64,000 nucleotides of DNA from Myxococcus xanthus (GTDB lineage Bacteria > Myxococcota > Myxococcia > Myxococcales > Myxococcaceae). Where the stretch lies: the NCBI RefSeq assembly GCF_013116825.1, contig NZ_JABFNS010000009.1, positions 32,533-96,532 of the forward strand, read 5' to 3'. Shown piece after piece: positions 35,112 through 43,307 of the stretch (position 1 is its first letter; each line of letters begins with the position of its first letter). The notes below the pieces were generated by a model, which was not told the origin of the DNA, made no database searches, and saw only the letters and a list, made by a program, of their open reading frames with translations. Both the position numbers and the translations under genes were made by a program.

Positions 35112-35299
35112 GCGTCACGCTATCAGGACGGCAGGATCCCTGCCCCTCTGCCCGCGCCCAAGCCAAGGCTCAAGAGGGTCAAGTGATCGATCTCCTTGGC
35201 CTCCGACCTCGACGCAGAAGAGCCCCCCAAAGCCAACCGCATGCAGCCAGGGCGCGCGGTCCGCGTAGCAAGGCCCATTTCCGGCCAATATGCCGCCGC

Positions 35300-36250
35300 T
35301 CAGGTCTTCTTCATGTCCCAGAACACGTCTTCGCGGACGATCACAATCTGCGCGCCGCGGGCGTTTAGGGCCTCGGCCTCGAGGAGCGGTTTCGACTTCG
35401 GGCCTTGCCCGAGCAGAGGCGAGCGGTTGTCGCCCACGACGAGGAAGTCGACGTCCTTCGACACCTTCGTCGCAAGGGTGCCACCCTGGATCTCGACGAT
35501 CCGCTGAGCGTCCTTCATCGTCGCGTACCGCGACGCTAGCCGCCCGGTGAAGAAGAACGTCTTGCCACGGACGTCGCTCGTCTTCGTCTTCTTCTTCGCC
35601 ATCGCGGCATTCGTCTTCGGGAAGGCGCGGCCTGACGCGGCGAAGTCGACGACCCGCTCCCAGGGGTCTTCGCGCTCGTCGTCCCCGAGAAACGGGAGCA
35701 TCGCTCCAAGCGAGGCGTGCTTCTTCGGCTTCACGTCCCGCGGCAAGCCCGCCACCTTCCCGGCGCACGCGCCGATCCGAACCTTCGCGCCGCTCTCGAC
35801 GTCCACGCCGCCGCCCGAGGTGCGCGACACGACGTACGGCGCCGCGAGGCTCTTGGCCACGAACGTGTGCGCGTCCGGCGCGTCGAAGCACGCGACGCGG
35901 TCGGCGCGCAGGCCGCCCGCGAAGATCGCGAGCGTGTCCGGCACGACGCACACGTCGCGCGCGCGGACGGGCCCGAGGAAGACGTAGACGATCCCGTCGC
36001 GCGCCGCGTCGAAGCCGAAGATGTCCCGCGTCCGGAGGACGACCGCGCGCGTGGTCGTGACCGTGCCCGAGACGACGACGAGCGCCGGCCCGGGTGACGG
36101 GCAGGTCACGCGCGATGGCTTCGCGACCCAGAGGGCCGGGTCCGTGCGACCCAGCGGCGCGCCCTTCAGCGCAGCGCGGGCGGGGCGGGGGAGGTTGAGC
36201 CCGGCGAGGCGGTCCAGCGCCTCCCCAACGGTCAGGAAGATCGGGGGCAT
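35300..36250 (-). CDS. BRCT-domain protein
   Basis: 316 aa. Residues about 1-205 are a beta-rich region of unknown kind with strong Arg/Ala/Val content. Residues 225-312 form a BRCT domain like that of NAD-dependent DNA ligase: RGKTFFFTGRLAS, then QRIVEIQGGTLATKVSKDVD, FLVVGDN and LLEAEALNARGAQIVIVRE, ending with the W-containing FWDM. BRCT modules bind phosphopeptides or DNA ends. No ligase catalytic part is present. Confidence 0.75.
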   Translation of the reverse strand: MPPIFLTVGEALDRLAGLNLPRPARAALKGAPLGRTDPALWVAKPSRVTCPSPGPALVVVSGTVTTTRAVVLRTRDIFGFDAARDGIVYVFLGPVRARDVCVVPDTLAIFAGGLRADRVACFDAPDAHTFVAKSLAAPYVVSRTSGGGVDVESGAKVRIGACAGKVAGLPRDVKPKKHASLGAMLPFLGDDEREDPWERVVDFAASGRAFPKTNAAMAKKKTKTSDVRGKTFFFTGRLASRYATMKDAQRIVEIQGGTLATKVSKDVDFLVVGDNRSPLLGQGPKSKPLLEAEALNARGAQIVIVREDVFWDMKKT

Positions 36251-36514
36251 GGGCGCATTATGTCATCGGCCCCCCCGCGAGCGTAGGAATCGCAAGCGCG
36301 TGGGGCGCGCACGTTCGGGACGTCGCGTGGAGCCCGAGCCTGAAGCCGACCCGCGCGATGCCAAGCGTCAGGTGAACAGGTAGGCGCCCTCGCTTATGGT
36401 CTGGGAGGCGACGCTGCGGCGCTGGTATGCTGCAGCGATGCTGAGCAGTCCCCTCGTTTCTCGCGTCGGACAAGCCCGTACACCTCCAGAAAGAAGGGGA
36501 CGGCACGCATCAGC

Positions 36515-37252
36515 TCATTGAATTTTTCGATAAGGAGTTGAGCCTTTGCCTCGCGCATGTTCGGCAGAGCTCTGTAAGTAGCACACGCCCTGGTTGAAGA
36601 GAGAGTGGCTCCGATGCTTGACGGTGTTGACCTTGAGGTCGCGGTCGAGTCCTGGCGCCTCGGAGGCGGCGCCGAGCAGGGTCAGGAGCACCACCGCCAT
36701 GGCGCTGATGAGCAGCATCCGGTCGCGTCGGTCGCAGTCACCAATGCGTACATGGCCGAGGCCCATGCCCATCCACCAGTCCTTCTGGTCTCGGAAGGCC
36801 TCTTCAATGGTGAAGCGGCGTCCGTACAGTTTGATGATGCCCGTCGCCGAAGCGTCTCCCATGGACGAAGCGAGGAACCATGCGTCCTTCATTCCCTTCT
36901 GCTTCACGGCGACGACCGCCGGCAGAAGGTACCGGGTGTCGGTGACGCGGGCGCGATTCAGCTTCCGCGCACGTACCTGCACTTGAAGCCAGTCCTTGGC
37001 CTTGCGCGCCTCACCGTCCTCGCACTCCACTTGGATGACGCCTTGGAACCGAATGACGAAGTCCCAGTTCCACTCGGTGAACTGTGCATACAGTGCGACG
37101 TCGCCGAAGCCTCGGTCTGCCACTTTCGACACGTGCGCAGGCAGCACCTCTCGCAGACGCGCCAACACCATGTCCTCGGCATCCGAACGGTTGCCCTTCA
37201 GTCCGCTCTTCGTCGCCGTATGCCAGATGAGCGGGGTCGCCCGCAGGGGCAT
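36515..37252 (-). pseudogene. IS4-type transposase, N-terminally truncated
   Basis: 245 aa. LPAHVSKVADRGFGDVALYA contains the second catalytic Asp and GRRFTIEEAFRDQKD contains the Y-(2)-R-(3)-E-(6)-K-like signature with catalytic Glu. GNRSDAEDMVLARLREVLP precedes. The usual 120-150 N-terminal residues with the first Asp are missing, so the copy is a remnant. Confidence 0.8.
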
Positions 37253-37315
37253 TACTCAAAGAATACCACCAAAGGTCGGCTACCTCGTATGTCGGCCCCT
37301 CTTCGAGAGATAACC

Positions 37316-37669
37316 ATGTCCCAAACTACTGCTCGTTGCATTGTCCGCGCGCGGGAGCAGCAGATGATCACGGTCCTCATTGCTGGCGCCAATAGCCCCG
37401 GCCCCGAAATCGGTGCCCCTGAAATGGCGGCCATCCTGAAGAAGGCAAGTTCGCAACTCCCGGGGACCCAGGTTGTGAAGGCCGAACTGACACAGGTCAC
37501 CGTGCCTACGCCTAACGGGAACAGCTACTCTTGGCCTACTGTCGGGGTCCTGAGGTTCTCGGAGCCTCAGTCGACCGAAACGCTAGATGCCGCTGTGAAG
37601 TTGGTTGCCGATATCCTCGAGGCCGAGAACTTTGAGGTTAAAGCGATGTACGAGTATGGTGCCAAGTAG
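37316..37669 (+). CDS. Small protein of unknown function (117 aa)
   Basis: Starts at the ATG encoding MSQTTARCIVRAREQQ. The sequence has alternating strands and helices (MITVLIAGANS, EMAAILKKASSQLPG, WPTVGVLRFSEPQ, TLDAAVKLVADILE) like a compact alpha/beta domain. No motif is recognised. It starts 63 bp upstream of the IS4 remnant, divergently. Confidence 0.55.
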   Translation: MSQTTARCIVRAREQQMITVLIAGANSPGPEIGAPEMAAILKKASSQLPGTQVVKAELTQVTVPTPNGNSYSWPTVGVLRFSEPQSTETLDAAVKLVADILEAENFEVKAMYEYGAK

Positions 37670-37731
37670 TCCGCGCGAGTGACTTCCGCGGCATCCTGAT
37701 GGGCCGAGTGCTGGTAGGCCACATGGAAACG

Positions 37732-38571
37732 TCACGCGGCCTCCTTCTCGCTCAGGCCGCTAGCACGCAGGAAAGTCTCCATTCGAGGCCACTGGGCGCC
37801 AAGGTAGTCGAACTCTCCAGGCCGAATTGACTCCAAGCCCTTCAGTTCCTCGCCCGGGGTGCCGCCCGTCTCCGTGGCGAGCGCATCCCAGGAGAATGCC
37901 CGAACCACTCCGAGCAGCTTGCGGATGAGCACGACGGACTTTTCAATCGCCTCCCGGCGGTCGTCGAGCAACCGCAACGTCGCGCCGTAGCGTTCCTCTC
38001 GGCACAGAATAAATATCTCCCCCACCGAAAGGTTCGCGACGCCTGGGCTGCGGCGGCGATGGGCTTCTTCCAACCAACGCCGCGCATCGACCAGGTCTCC
38101 CTGGACGGCCAGACACGCCGCCAGCATGTCGGGAGCGGCGACGAACACGTCGGGCACTTCCTTGGTACGCCACCCGCGCGAGAGCGACAGGAAGGTCGAG
38201 CGTGCGGCGTCCACGTGTCCCTGGAACCACTCACAGCATCCAAGGTGATAGCGAGTCAGAACGCGCTCCGGAGGGCGCAGGGCATAGCCATCTGCATCTT
38301 CGAACACGCGTTGGGCAGCCCCTGGGTCTCCAGCATCAAGCAACTCGGTCCCACACACAAAGAGCGCCTCCCACTTCCTGAATCGCCACCTCCTGTAGCG
38401 ACCGGCGACGACGAGGATTAGGAGAAGCAACGAAATCTGGCCCCACTCCATCGCCCGCCCTTCGGGCTTCCACGCGTACCCGACAGCCCCGAAGACAGCA
38501 GCGACCGTGCCAACAAATCCCATCAGGCCTGGATGTTTCACACACCACCCCACGCAAGAAACGACAGTCAT
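37732..38571 (-). CDS. TPR-like protein with two N-terminal membrane helices
   Basis: 279 aa. Two membrane helices (GFVGTVAAVFGAVGYAW and ISLLLLILVVAG) precede a region of TPR-type helix pairs: AAQRVFEDADGYALRPPERV, LTRYHLGCCEWFQGHVDAAR and DMLAACLAVQGDLVDARRWL. The C-terminal block GTPGEELKGLESIRPGEFDY also exists as a separate fragment at 34.8 kb. Function unknown; TPR helices suggest a protein-protein contact at the membrane. Confidence 0.7.
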   Translation of the reverse strand: MTVVSCVGWCVKHPGLMGFVGTVAAVFGAVGYAWKPEGRAMEWGQISLLLLILVVAGRYRRWRFRKWEALFVCGTELLDAGDPGAAQRVFEDADGYALRPPERVLTRYHLGCCEWFQGHVDAARSTFLSLSRGWRTKEVPDVFVAAPDMLAACLAVQGDLVDARRWLEEAHRRRSPGVANLSVGEIFILCREERYGATLRLLDDRREAIEKSVVLIRKLLGVVRAFSWDALATETGGTPGEELKGLESIRPGEFDYLGAQWPRMETFLRASGLSEKEAA

Positions 38572-38765
38572 TCACACCGAGGCACCCACCGCGTCTCCCA
38601 GGAGCCGCTTCCCCAAAGGAATGCTGGGTGGGTGCATGGTCCAGCAGCGGCCGCGGGATGGCGTGTACCAGCGGGTGCGGCAGGAGCAGCCAGGCGCGCC
38701 CTCCGGCACGCGTCCTTGCTCCTCCTGCATCTACCTCAATCCCCACAGCCACCCAGCCGACGCCG

Positions 38766-38980
38766 TCAGGGCCGGTACCGCGACACCTCATGGAAGAACT
38801 GCGTGAGCGAGTAGTCCAGCAGCGACTGACGAGACTGCATGTACCGGCGGGCGCGGAGGAAGGGCAGCCAGACGCGCTTGCCCACCCGCACCTGAGACTC
38901 CTCCATCTTCGCCCGCAGCACCCACATCCCGCCCAACTGCTGCACCAGCATGTTCCCCAGGTAGACACCAGGGCAGGAGG
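38766..38980 (-). pseudogene. Second C-terminal copy of the putative immunity family
   Basis: The frame gives VYLGNMLVQQLGGMWVLRAK, then VRVGKRVWLPFLRARRYMQS and SLLDYSLTQFFHEVSRYRP. These are the last ~70 residues of the gene at 41982-43307 with about ten changes. Upstream of the match the frame continues to 39071 without similarity. It is a partial copy, not an intact immunity gene. Confidence 0.75.
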
Positions 38981-39167
38981 AGTGCAGCGAGTTCGACGGC
39001 AGAGCCAAGCCTCTTGGTCCATACCACCCAGGGGTGAGGCCCGGGTGGCCAGCCGTTCCTCGACGCCCCATGGAGGGCTCGCTACTGTCCCCATGGTGAG
39101 CGGCAGCCCCTCCGTGACGCGAGGGGGGATGGCTAACTTGCGCATACGAAACAGCCTCAAGGCGACA

Positions 39168-39464
39168 ATGCAGCCGAGGTGGTCAGACAGCCCCCGCTGT
39201 TTCCAGTATAAGGAGCAGGCAGCCCTCGATACCTGTCACCGCTGCGGGGCGTTCGTGTGCCTCCAGTGCGTTCGAAGTGCCGTCGCCACCGTCTACTGCG
39301 GTCCGTGCCTTGGGCGGCGGTTGGCCGCCCCGCAGAAAGTGTCGGCCCGAGCCTGGGGAGTCCTTTCGTTCGGTCCAGATCAATACCAAGCCGATGCGCC
39401 TCCCCTCTGGTTGTCAGAACGCAACAAGCAGGCCGACTTCTTCCCTCCCGCGATAGGCTCTTAG
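39168..39464 (+). pseudogene. Truncated copy of the B-box membrane protein
   Basis: Residues 1-66 (MQPRWSDSPRCFQYKEQAAL, DTCHRCGAFVC, VATVYCGPCLGRRLAAPQKV) match the gene at 34399. At about 39365 the similarity stops and the frame continues in unrelated sequence without the two membrane helices. Confidence 0.75.
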
Positions 39465-39506
39465 CTGTGGCCCGCCACCTTTTGTAGCTGCCGAGGCCGC
39501 TGAGCC

Positions 39507-40736
39507 CTACTCCCAAGGAGCTAGCGGATTGCGTGGAAACCAATAGAAGAACCACACCAAGACGCCGGTGCAAAATGTCAGCATAACCCTGCATGGCAGC
39601 TTCGAAAGTGCTAGCGCCGACAGGATGCATTGGCTGGGAACAAACAAAAGCATATAAAACGGGTAGGTGACGCGCACCTGGGCAACCAGGATGAATAGTA
39701 GGTACGGGACACCAATCATCAGCGAGGCAAGAAGTACCAGCGGATGCCGCTCCCGAATATCCGACCAGACAAGTGGGATAGCAAGCCAAGCAAACAGCAA
39801 AATGACCAGGTTTGGCTGATCCAGGTACTGTAGAATATAGCGCGGAATACTGCCGTCTTCGGCCCCGGTTGACGTGACGAAATACGGCGAATTCGGAAAC
39901 CCCGAAAACCAACGAAGCGGATGAACACTGTCACTCATTCCCGGCGAACCAATGGTCTGGTGGTAGTTAGCCATGCTTGCGATGTGATGTAGCGGACTCG
40001 GGAATGCTTGATAAACGACGTCATAGATGCCCAGACCCACGAGAAAGCTCAGTGCCGCAGGAATGCCGACGCTGAATCCGATCCGTGCAGTAACTTTAAG
40101 CGCGGCCTTGGAAAGCCATCGCTCCTGACTGACCAAAACATAGAAGACAAGAGCGATGAAAACCATCGCTACGACACCCTTGGCTAGCATGCCGATGCCG
40201 AGCGCGAGTCCGGAGAGCCACCACCTTTGTCCCGTAAATAAGTAGACCCCCAGTGCTGCGAAAAAGAACGCCGGGATGTCGAGCATGGCGATTGACGAGT
40301 GGACAAACCAAAGATTCTCAAACCCGAGCAGAAAGGCAGCAAGAAGCGCGACCCTGTCGTCAGTAAACCGGCGCGTGAGCAAGTAAACCAACGCTAGCGT
40401 GAAGCTGCCGAAAAGGACGGAGGGCAGGCGCCAGCCGAATCCGCGGTCACCGAACATCTGGATGCTGAGTGCAATTAGCGCTTTGGCAAGAGGTGGATGC
40501 TCCTCGTTGCATACTGCCCCGTCGACCAGGCATTTGGCGGCCGGCACGTAGTGTGCCTCGTCGAAGACATAGGACGCGGACGGCTGATCGATGATGAGCA
40601 GGTGAAGAATCAAGACGACCGACACGAGTCCCACAAGTGCCCAGCCGTAGTTGGGTGCAGAAGGCTTCGAAGATGTTGCACCATCAAGCCATGGTGCCTT
40701 ACGTATCAATCGAGAAAGAGCGTCCATCTTTTCCAT
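39507..40736 (-). CDS. PMT-family (GT39-like) glycosyltransferase
   Basis: 409 aa from the ATG at 40736. Many membrane helices. YVFDEAHYVPAAKCLVDGAV carries the Asp-Glu motif of the first loop and NEEHPPLAKALIAL the conserved HPPL/K region of dolichyl- or polyprenyl-phosphate-mannose protein mannosyltransferases. It is lower in GC than its neighbours (many A/T third positions), a sign of recent transfer. It would glycosylate proteins at the inner membrane; donor and targets are unknown. Confidence 0.8.
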   Translation of the reverse strand: MEKMDALSRLIRKAPWLDGATSSKPSAPNYGWALVGLVSVVLILHLLIIDQPSASYVFDEAHYVPAAKCLVDGAVCNEEHPPLAKALIALSIQMFGDRGFGWRLPSVLFGSFTLALVYLLTRRFTDDRVALLAAFLLGFENLWFVHSSIAMLDIPAFFFAALGVYLFTGQRWWLSGLALGIGMLAKGVVAMVFIALVFYVLVSQERWLSKAALKVTARIGFSVGIPAALSFLVGLGIYDVVYQAFPSPLHHIASMANYHQTIGSPGMSDSVHPLRWFSGFPNSPYFVTSTGAEDGSIPRYILQYLDQPNLVILLFAWLAIPLVWSDIRERHPLVLLASLMIGVPYLLFILVAQVRVTYPFYMLLFVPSQCILSALALSKLPCRVMLTFCTGVLVWFFYWFPRNPLAPWE

Positions 40737-40739
40737 CAA

Positions 40740-41304
40740 TCACGCCTATGACTATCTAACCCGGGTGAGACTCGATGAGTTGAGTCTGTCGGTTGAAGCG
40801 CGAGAAAGGTGATGCGCAGCCACAGTCGCGTGGCGCGCCCATGCAAGCATCCGACGAGGAGATGCCTCGAATGGTGGCGCTGGTAAATGCGCATCCAGCC
40901 GCGACGCTCCCCGAGTTGGCCGTCCTGGCGAACAAGAAGTTTGGCCGTAAACGTCCGAGCAGTGACGTGAACGACTGAATACTGGCGAGGCCCGTGATTG
41001 GCGGGCGCCGTGACTCGGGCGGCCCTGTAGTCTGCCGACGTTTCCACTCCTGTGTCAGCAACTCCGCGATGCGCGAATTGGGGGGGGCCGCGAGTACGGC
41101 ATCAACTCCAGCCTGTTGTTACCATTGTCGCCATAGGAAAGCCGCTCCTCGCCTCCGAGCAGCGCCTGGCGAAGAATCGCCTCGTGCGACGGTGATATTT
41201 GAGAAAGGCCGCCGAGCTGAAGCCTTCGCACCTCCATCCCGTCGTCGCGAGCGCTCGAGACTTGGCGCTAGTTCTTGACACAGCAACTAGCGCCCTGGGG
41301 CTCG
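40740..41304. other. Region upstream of the PMT gene
   Basis: A 61-codon plus-strand frame at 40793-40978 (MVALVNAHPAATLPELAVLA) looks like a helix-turn-helix start of a transposase or regulator but stops early. Nothing else is supported. Confidence 0.3.
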
Positions 41305-41610
41305 CTACTTCACTTTCGTCGCCGAACTCGTTTGCGTTGTCACGCCGCCTGGCGCCTTCATAATCGCCTTTGTTACAGTTGTCGTCACCGTTGGCCCTTT
41401 CTTTATAGTCGTCATTGTCCTTGAAGCTGTTTTTGTTGAAGCCGTTTTCGTTGGAACTGCTTTCGTATAAACTGTTTTCACTGAAATCGTTTTTATCTTC
41501 ATCGGCGCCTCGGCAGCCTCGGCGGCCGACGTCACCCCATTTGTATCAAACCCCTTCAAGAAAAGCAGAACGACCGCAAGCACAGACAAAGCACTGGCCA
41601 GTGGCTTCAC
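41305..41610 (-). CDS. Small secreted Lys/Thr-rich repeat protein
   Basis: 101 aa; the GTG at 41610 has AGGAGG 5 bp upstream, a strong site. Signal peptide (LASALSVLAVVLLFLKG...AEAAEA), then 60 residues of Lys/Thr/Val repeats such as ISVKTVYTKAVPTKTASTKT. The mature part is highly basic with no Cys. It could bind the cell wall or surface polysaccharide. I know no family. Confidence 0.6.
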   Translation of the reverse strand: MKPLASALSVLAVVLLFLKGFDTNGVTSAAEAAEAPMKIKTISVKTVYTKAVPTKTASTKTASRTMTTIKKGPTVTTTVTKAIMKAPGGVTTQTSSATKVK

Positions 41611-41837
41611 AAACCCTCCTGTTTGTTATCAACCTGTCGCATGGAACCCAGGATATCAAGGAGGGACAGGATTCTCGTTTCTTAGGAAACACCAACAGAG
41701 CTGCCCTCCTCGGGCCGACGTCCAATACATAAATCGGGCCAATGTCGAACTGCTCCGCGGCATACAAGCGGCTGCCTCTGTACACCCACATCCTTCAGAC
41801 GCGTTGCGCAGCGAGAGCCCTGTGTCAGCACCTGATA

Positions 41838-41871
41838 TTGACACGTCAACTGCCCCTTGTTGACGCGTCAA
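41838..41871. promoter_or_regulatory. Two perfect-type palindromes TTGACRCGTCAA, 22 bp apart
   Basis: TTGACACGTCAA (41838-41849) and TTGACGCGTCAA (41860-41871). The start-to-start distance of 22 bp is two helical turns, as for a cooperatively bound dimeric regulator. They lie 228 bp before the start of the Lys/Thr-rich gene and 111 bp after the immunity-like gene. Confidence 0.6.
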
Positions 41872-41981
41872 GCGCGGATTCGTGAGAGGCGCTGCCGACG
41901 GGCCCAACTGGAGTGGCCAGTCCACGCTTGGGCTGCGCGTCAGCCAGCATTTCCTGACGCGCAGGTAGTGACAGTTCCAGG

Positions 41982-43307
41982 TCAGGGCCGGTACCGCTCC
42001 ACCTCGTGGAAGAACTGCGTGAGCGAGTAGTCCAGCAGCGACTGGCAGGACTGCATGTACCGGCGGGCGCGGAGGAAAGGCAGCCAGACGCGCTTGCCCA
42101 CCCGCACCTGGGACTCTTCCATCTTCTGCCGCAGCACCCACGTTCCGCCCAGCCGCCGCACCAGCACGTCCCCCAGGTAGGCTCCGAGCGCCGGTGCGGT
42201 GTGTCCATCGATGAGGTGCCGCTCGTACCGTTTGGGGAAGTCTTCCTTCCAGAAGAAGAAGTCGAGGTCCGTGAGGGACTCGGCCGTCTCGTCCATGATG
42301 GAGGGCACCTTCGTGTGCAGCCCAGCCACGAGACCTTCGGACAAGTCCCCGTAGGATTCGAGGACGCGCTCCGGATTCGCCACATCCGATGGAAGGGCGA
42401 CCGGCAGCCACTCCTCCGGCACCGGTGGCCGGAAGGCGTTGAGTTCGGCAATTTTCCGTTGCCGCTCGCTGATGGCGAACTCGTCCGGCAACCGAGAGAG
42501 GAACGGCGCCACGTCAGGGTGGAAGCGCGGTTCGACGGGTACGAGCGCTGCGCTGCGCTCCCGCAGCGTGCGCAGCACCGTGTCGAAGTCGAGGTCCGGC
42601 CGCAGGTGAACATGGGCGCGGGCCTGCGCCACGCGCGCTTCGTCGCTCGCGAAGTCCGCAGCGGTGGGCCGCAGAACCAGGAGAACAGAGCCGTTGGGCA
42701 ACTCCTCCACGAGGTGCGCGGGCGTCGAGAGCATCCGCTCGCGGCCTACGCTCTCTACGAGCTTGGGGCCGAAGACGTTCAGCCAGGACACTTCATGAAC
42801 TCTGTTCTCCTCCGAAGCCTCCTCAGCGCGGTCAAAACTGGAGACGTCCGCCAATTGATCCTCGGAAAGACTGTTGGCGGTGGCGTCACTAACCGGGTAG
42901 TGCGCGGCCCAGGTGCGCACCATCTCCACAAACTCGCGGCAGCGCGCAGTCTCCATGAAAAGCGAAAGCGGCTGAACGGAGATCCAGACATACAGTCTGG
43001 GGGCTGAAGGAGGTAGCCAGAGCCTAAGGGACATATCCAGTAAGGGACTCGCCACACGAGAGAAGCCGGCGGACATGCTTTTCTTTCCGCGCTTCTCGTC
43101 GAGTGCCTTCAGCACTGTGGCGCGGGAGTAAGTGTACTTCCGTTTACCCTCGACAACTTCCGGCATCCACACGCCCGCGTGCGCCTCAAGCACATTGAGC
43201 AAGGGCTCCAATGCCCTCTTCAAGTCTACGGTCTGGTCGAAGGTAGCTTCGAAGGAGAGACGAAGACGGTCGTCGATGTTGAGTTCGTGTTTCTCTGCTC
43301 CATTCAT
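41982..43307 (-). CDS. Putative immunity protein of the toxin operon (SitI-like position)
   Basis: 441 aa. Its start overlaps the toxin stop (ATGA), the arrangement expected for toxin and immunity. It has no signal peptide and is probably cytoplasmic. The sequence has mixed alpha/beta character; the C-terminus (KMEESQVRVGKRVWLPFLRA, then LLDYSLTQFFHEVERYRP) is also found in two separate fragments at 32.2 and 38.8 kb. No known domain is recognised. The immunity role is inferred from position alone. Confidence 0.6.
   Translation of the reverse strand: MNGAEKHELNIDDRLRLSFEATFDQTVDLKRALEPLLNVLEAHAGVWMPEVVEGKRKYTYSRATVLKALDEKRGKKSMSAGFSRVASPLLDMSLRLWLPPSAPRLYVWISVQPLSLFMETARCREFVEMVRTWAAHYPVSDATANSLSEDQLADVSSFDRAEEASEENRVHEVSWLNVFGPKLVESVGRERMLSTPAHLVEELPNGSVLLVLRPTAADFASDEARVAQARAHVHLRPDLDFDTVLRTLRERSAALVPVEPRFHPDVAPFLSRLPDEFAISERQRKIAELNAFRPPVPEEWLPVALPSDVANPERVLESYGDLSEGLVAGLHTKVPSIMDETAESLTDLDFFFWKEDFPKRYERHLIDGHTAPALGAYLGDVLVRRLGGTWVLRQKMEESQVRVGKRVWLPFLRARRYMQSCQSLLDYSLTQFFHEVERYRP

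Noticed and set aside
41982..43307. Assignment of the 441-aa protein to the Imm52 family
   Set aside because: It is about twice the usual length and I could not see the family's motifs; only the operon position supports an immunity role.
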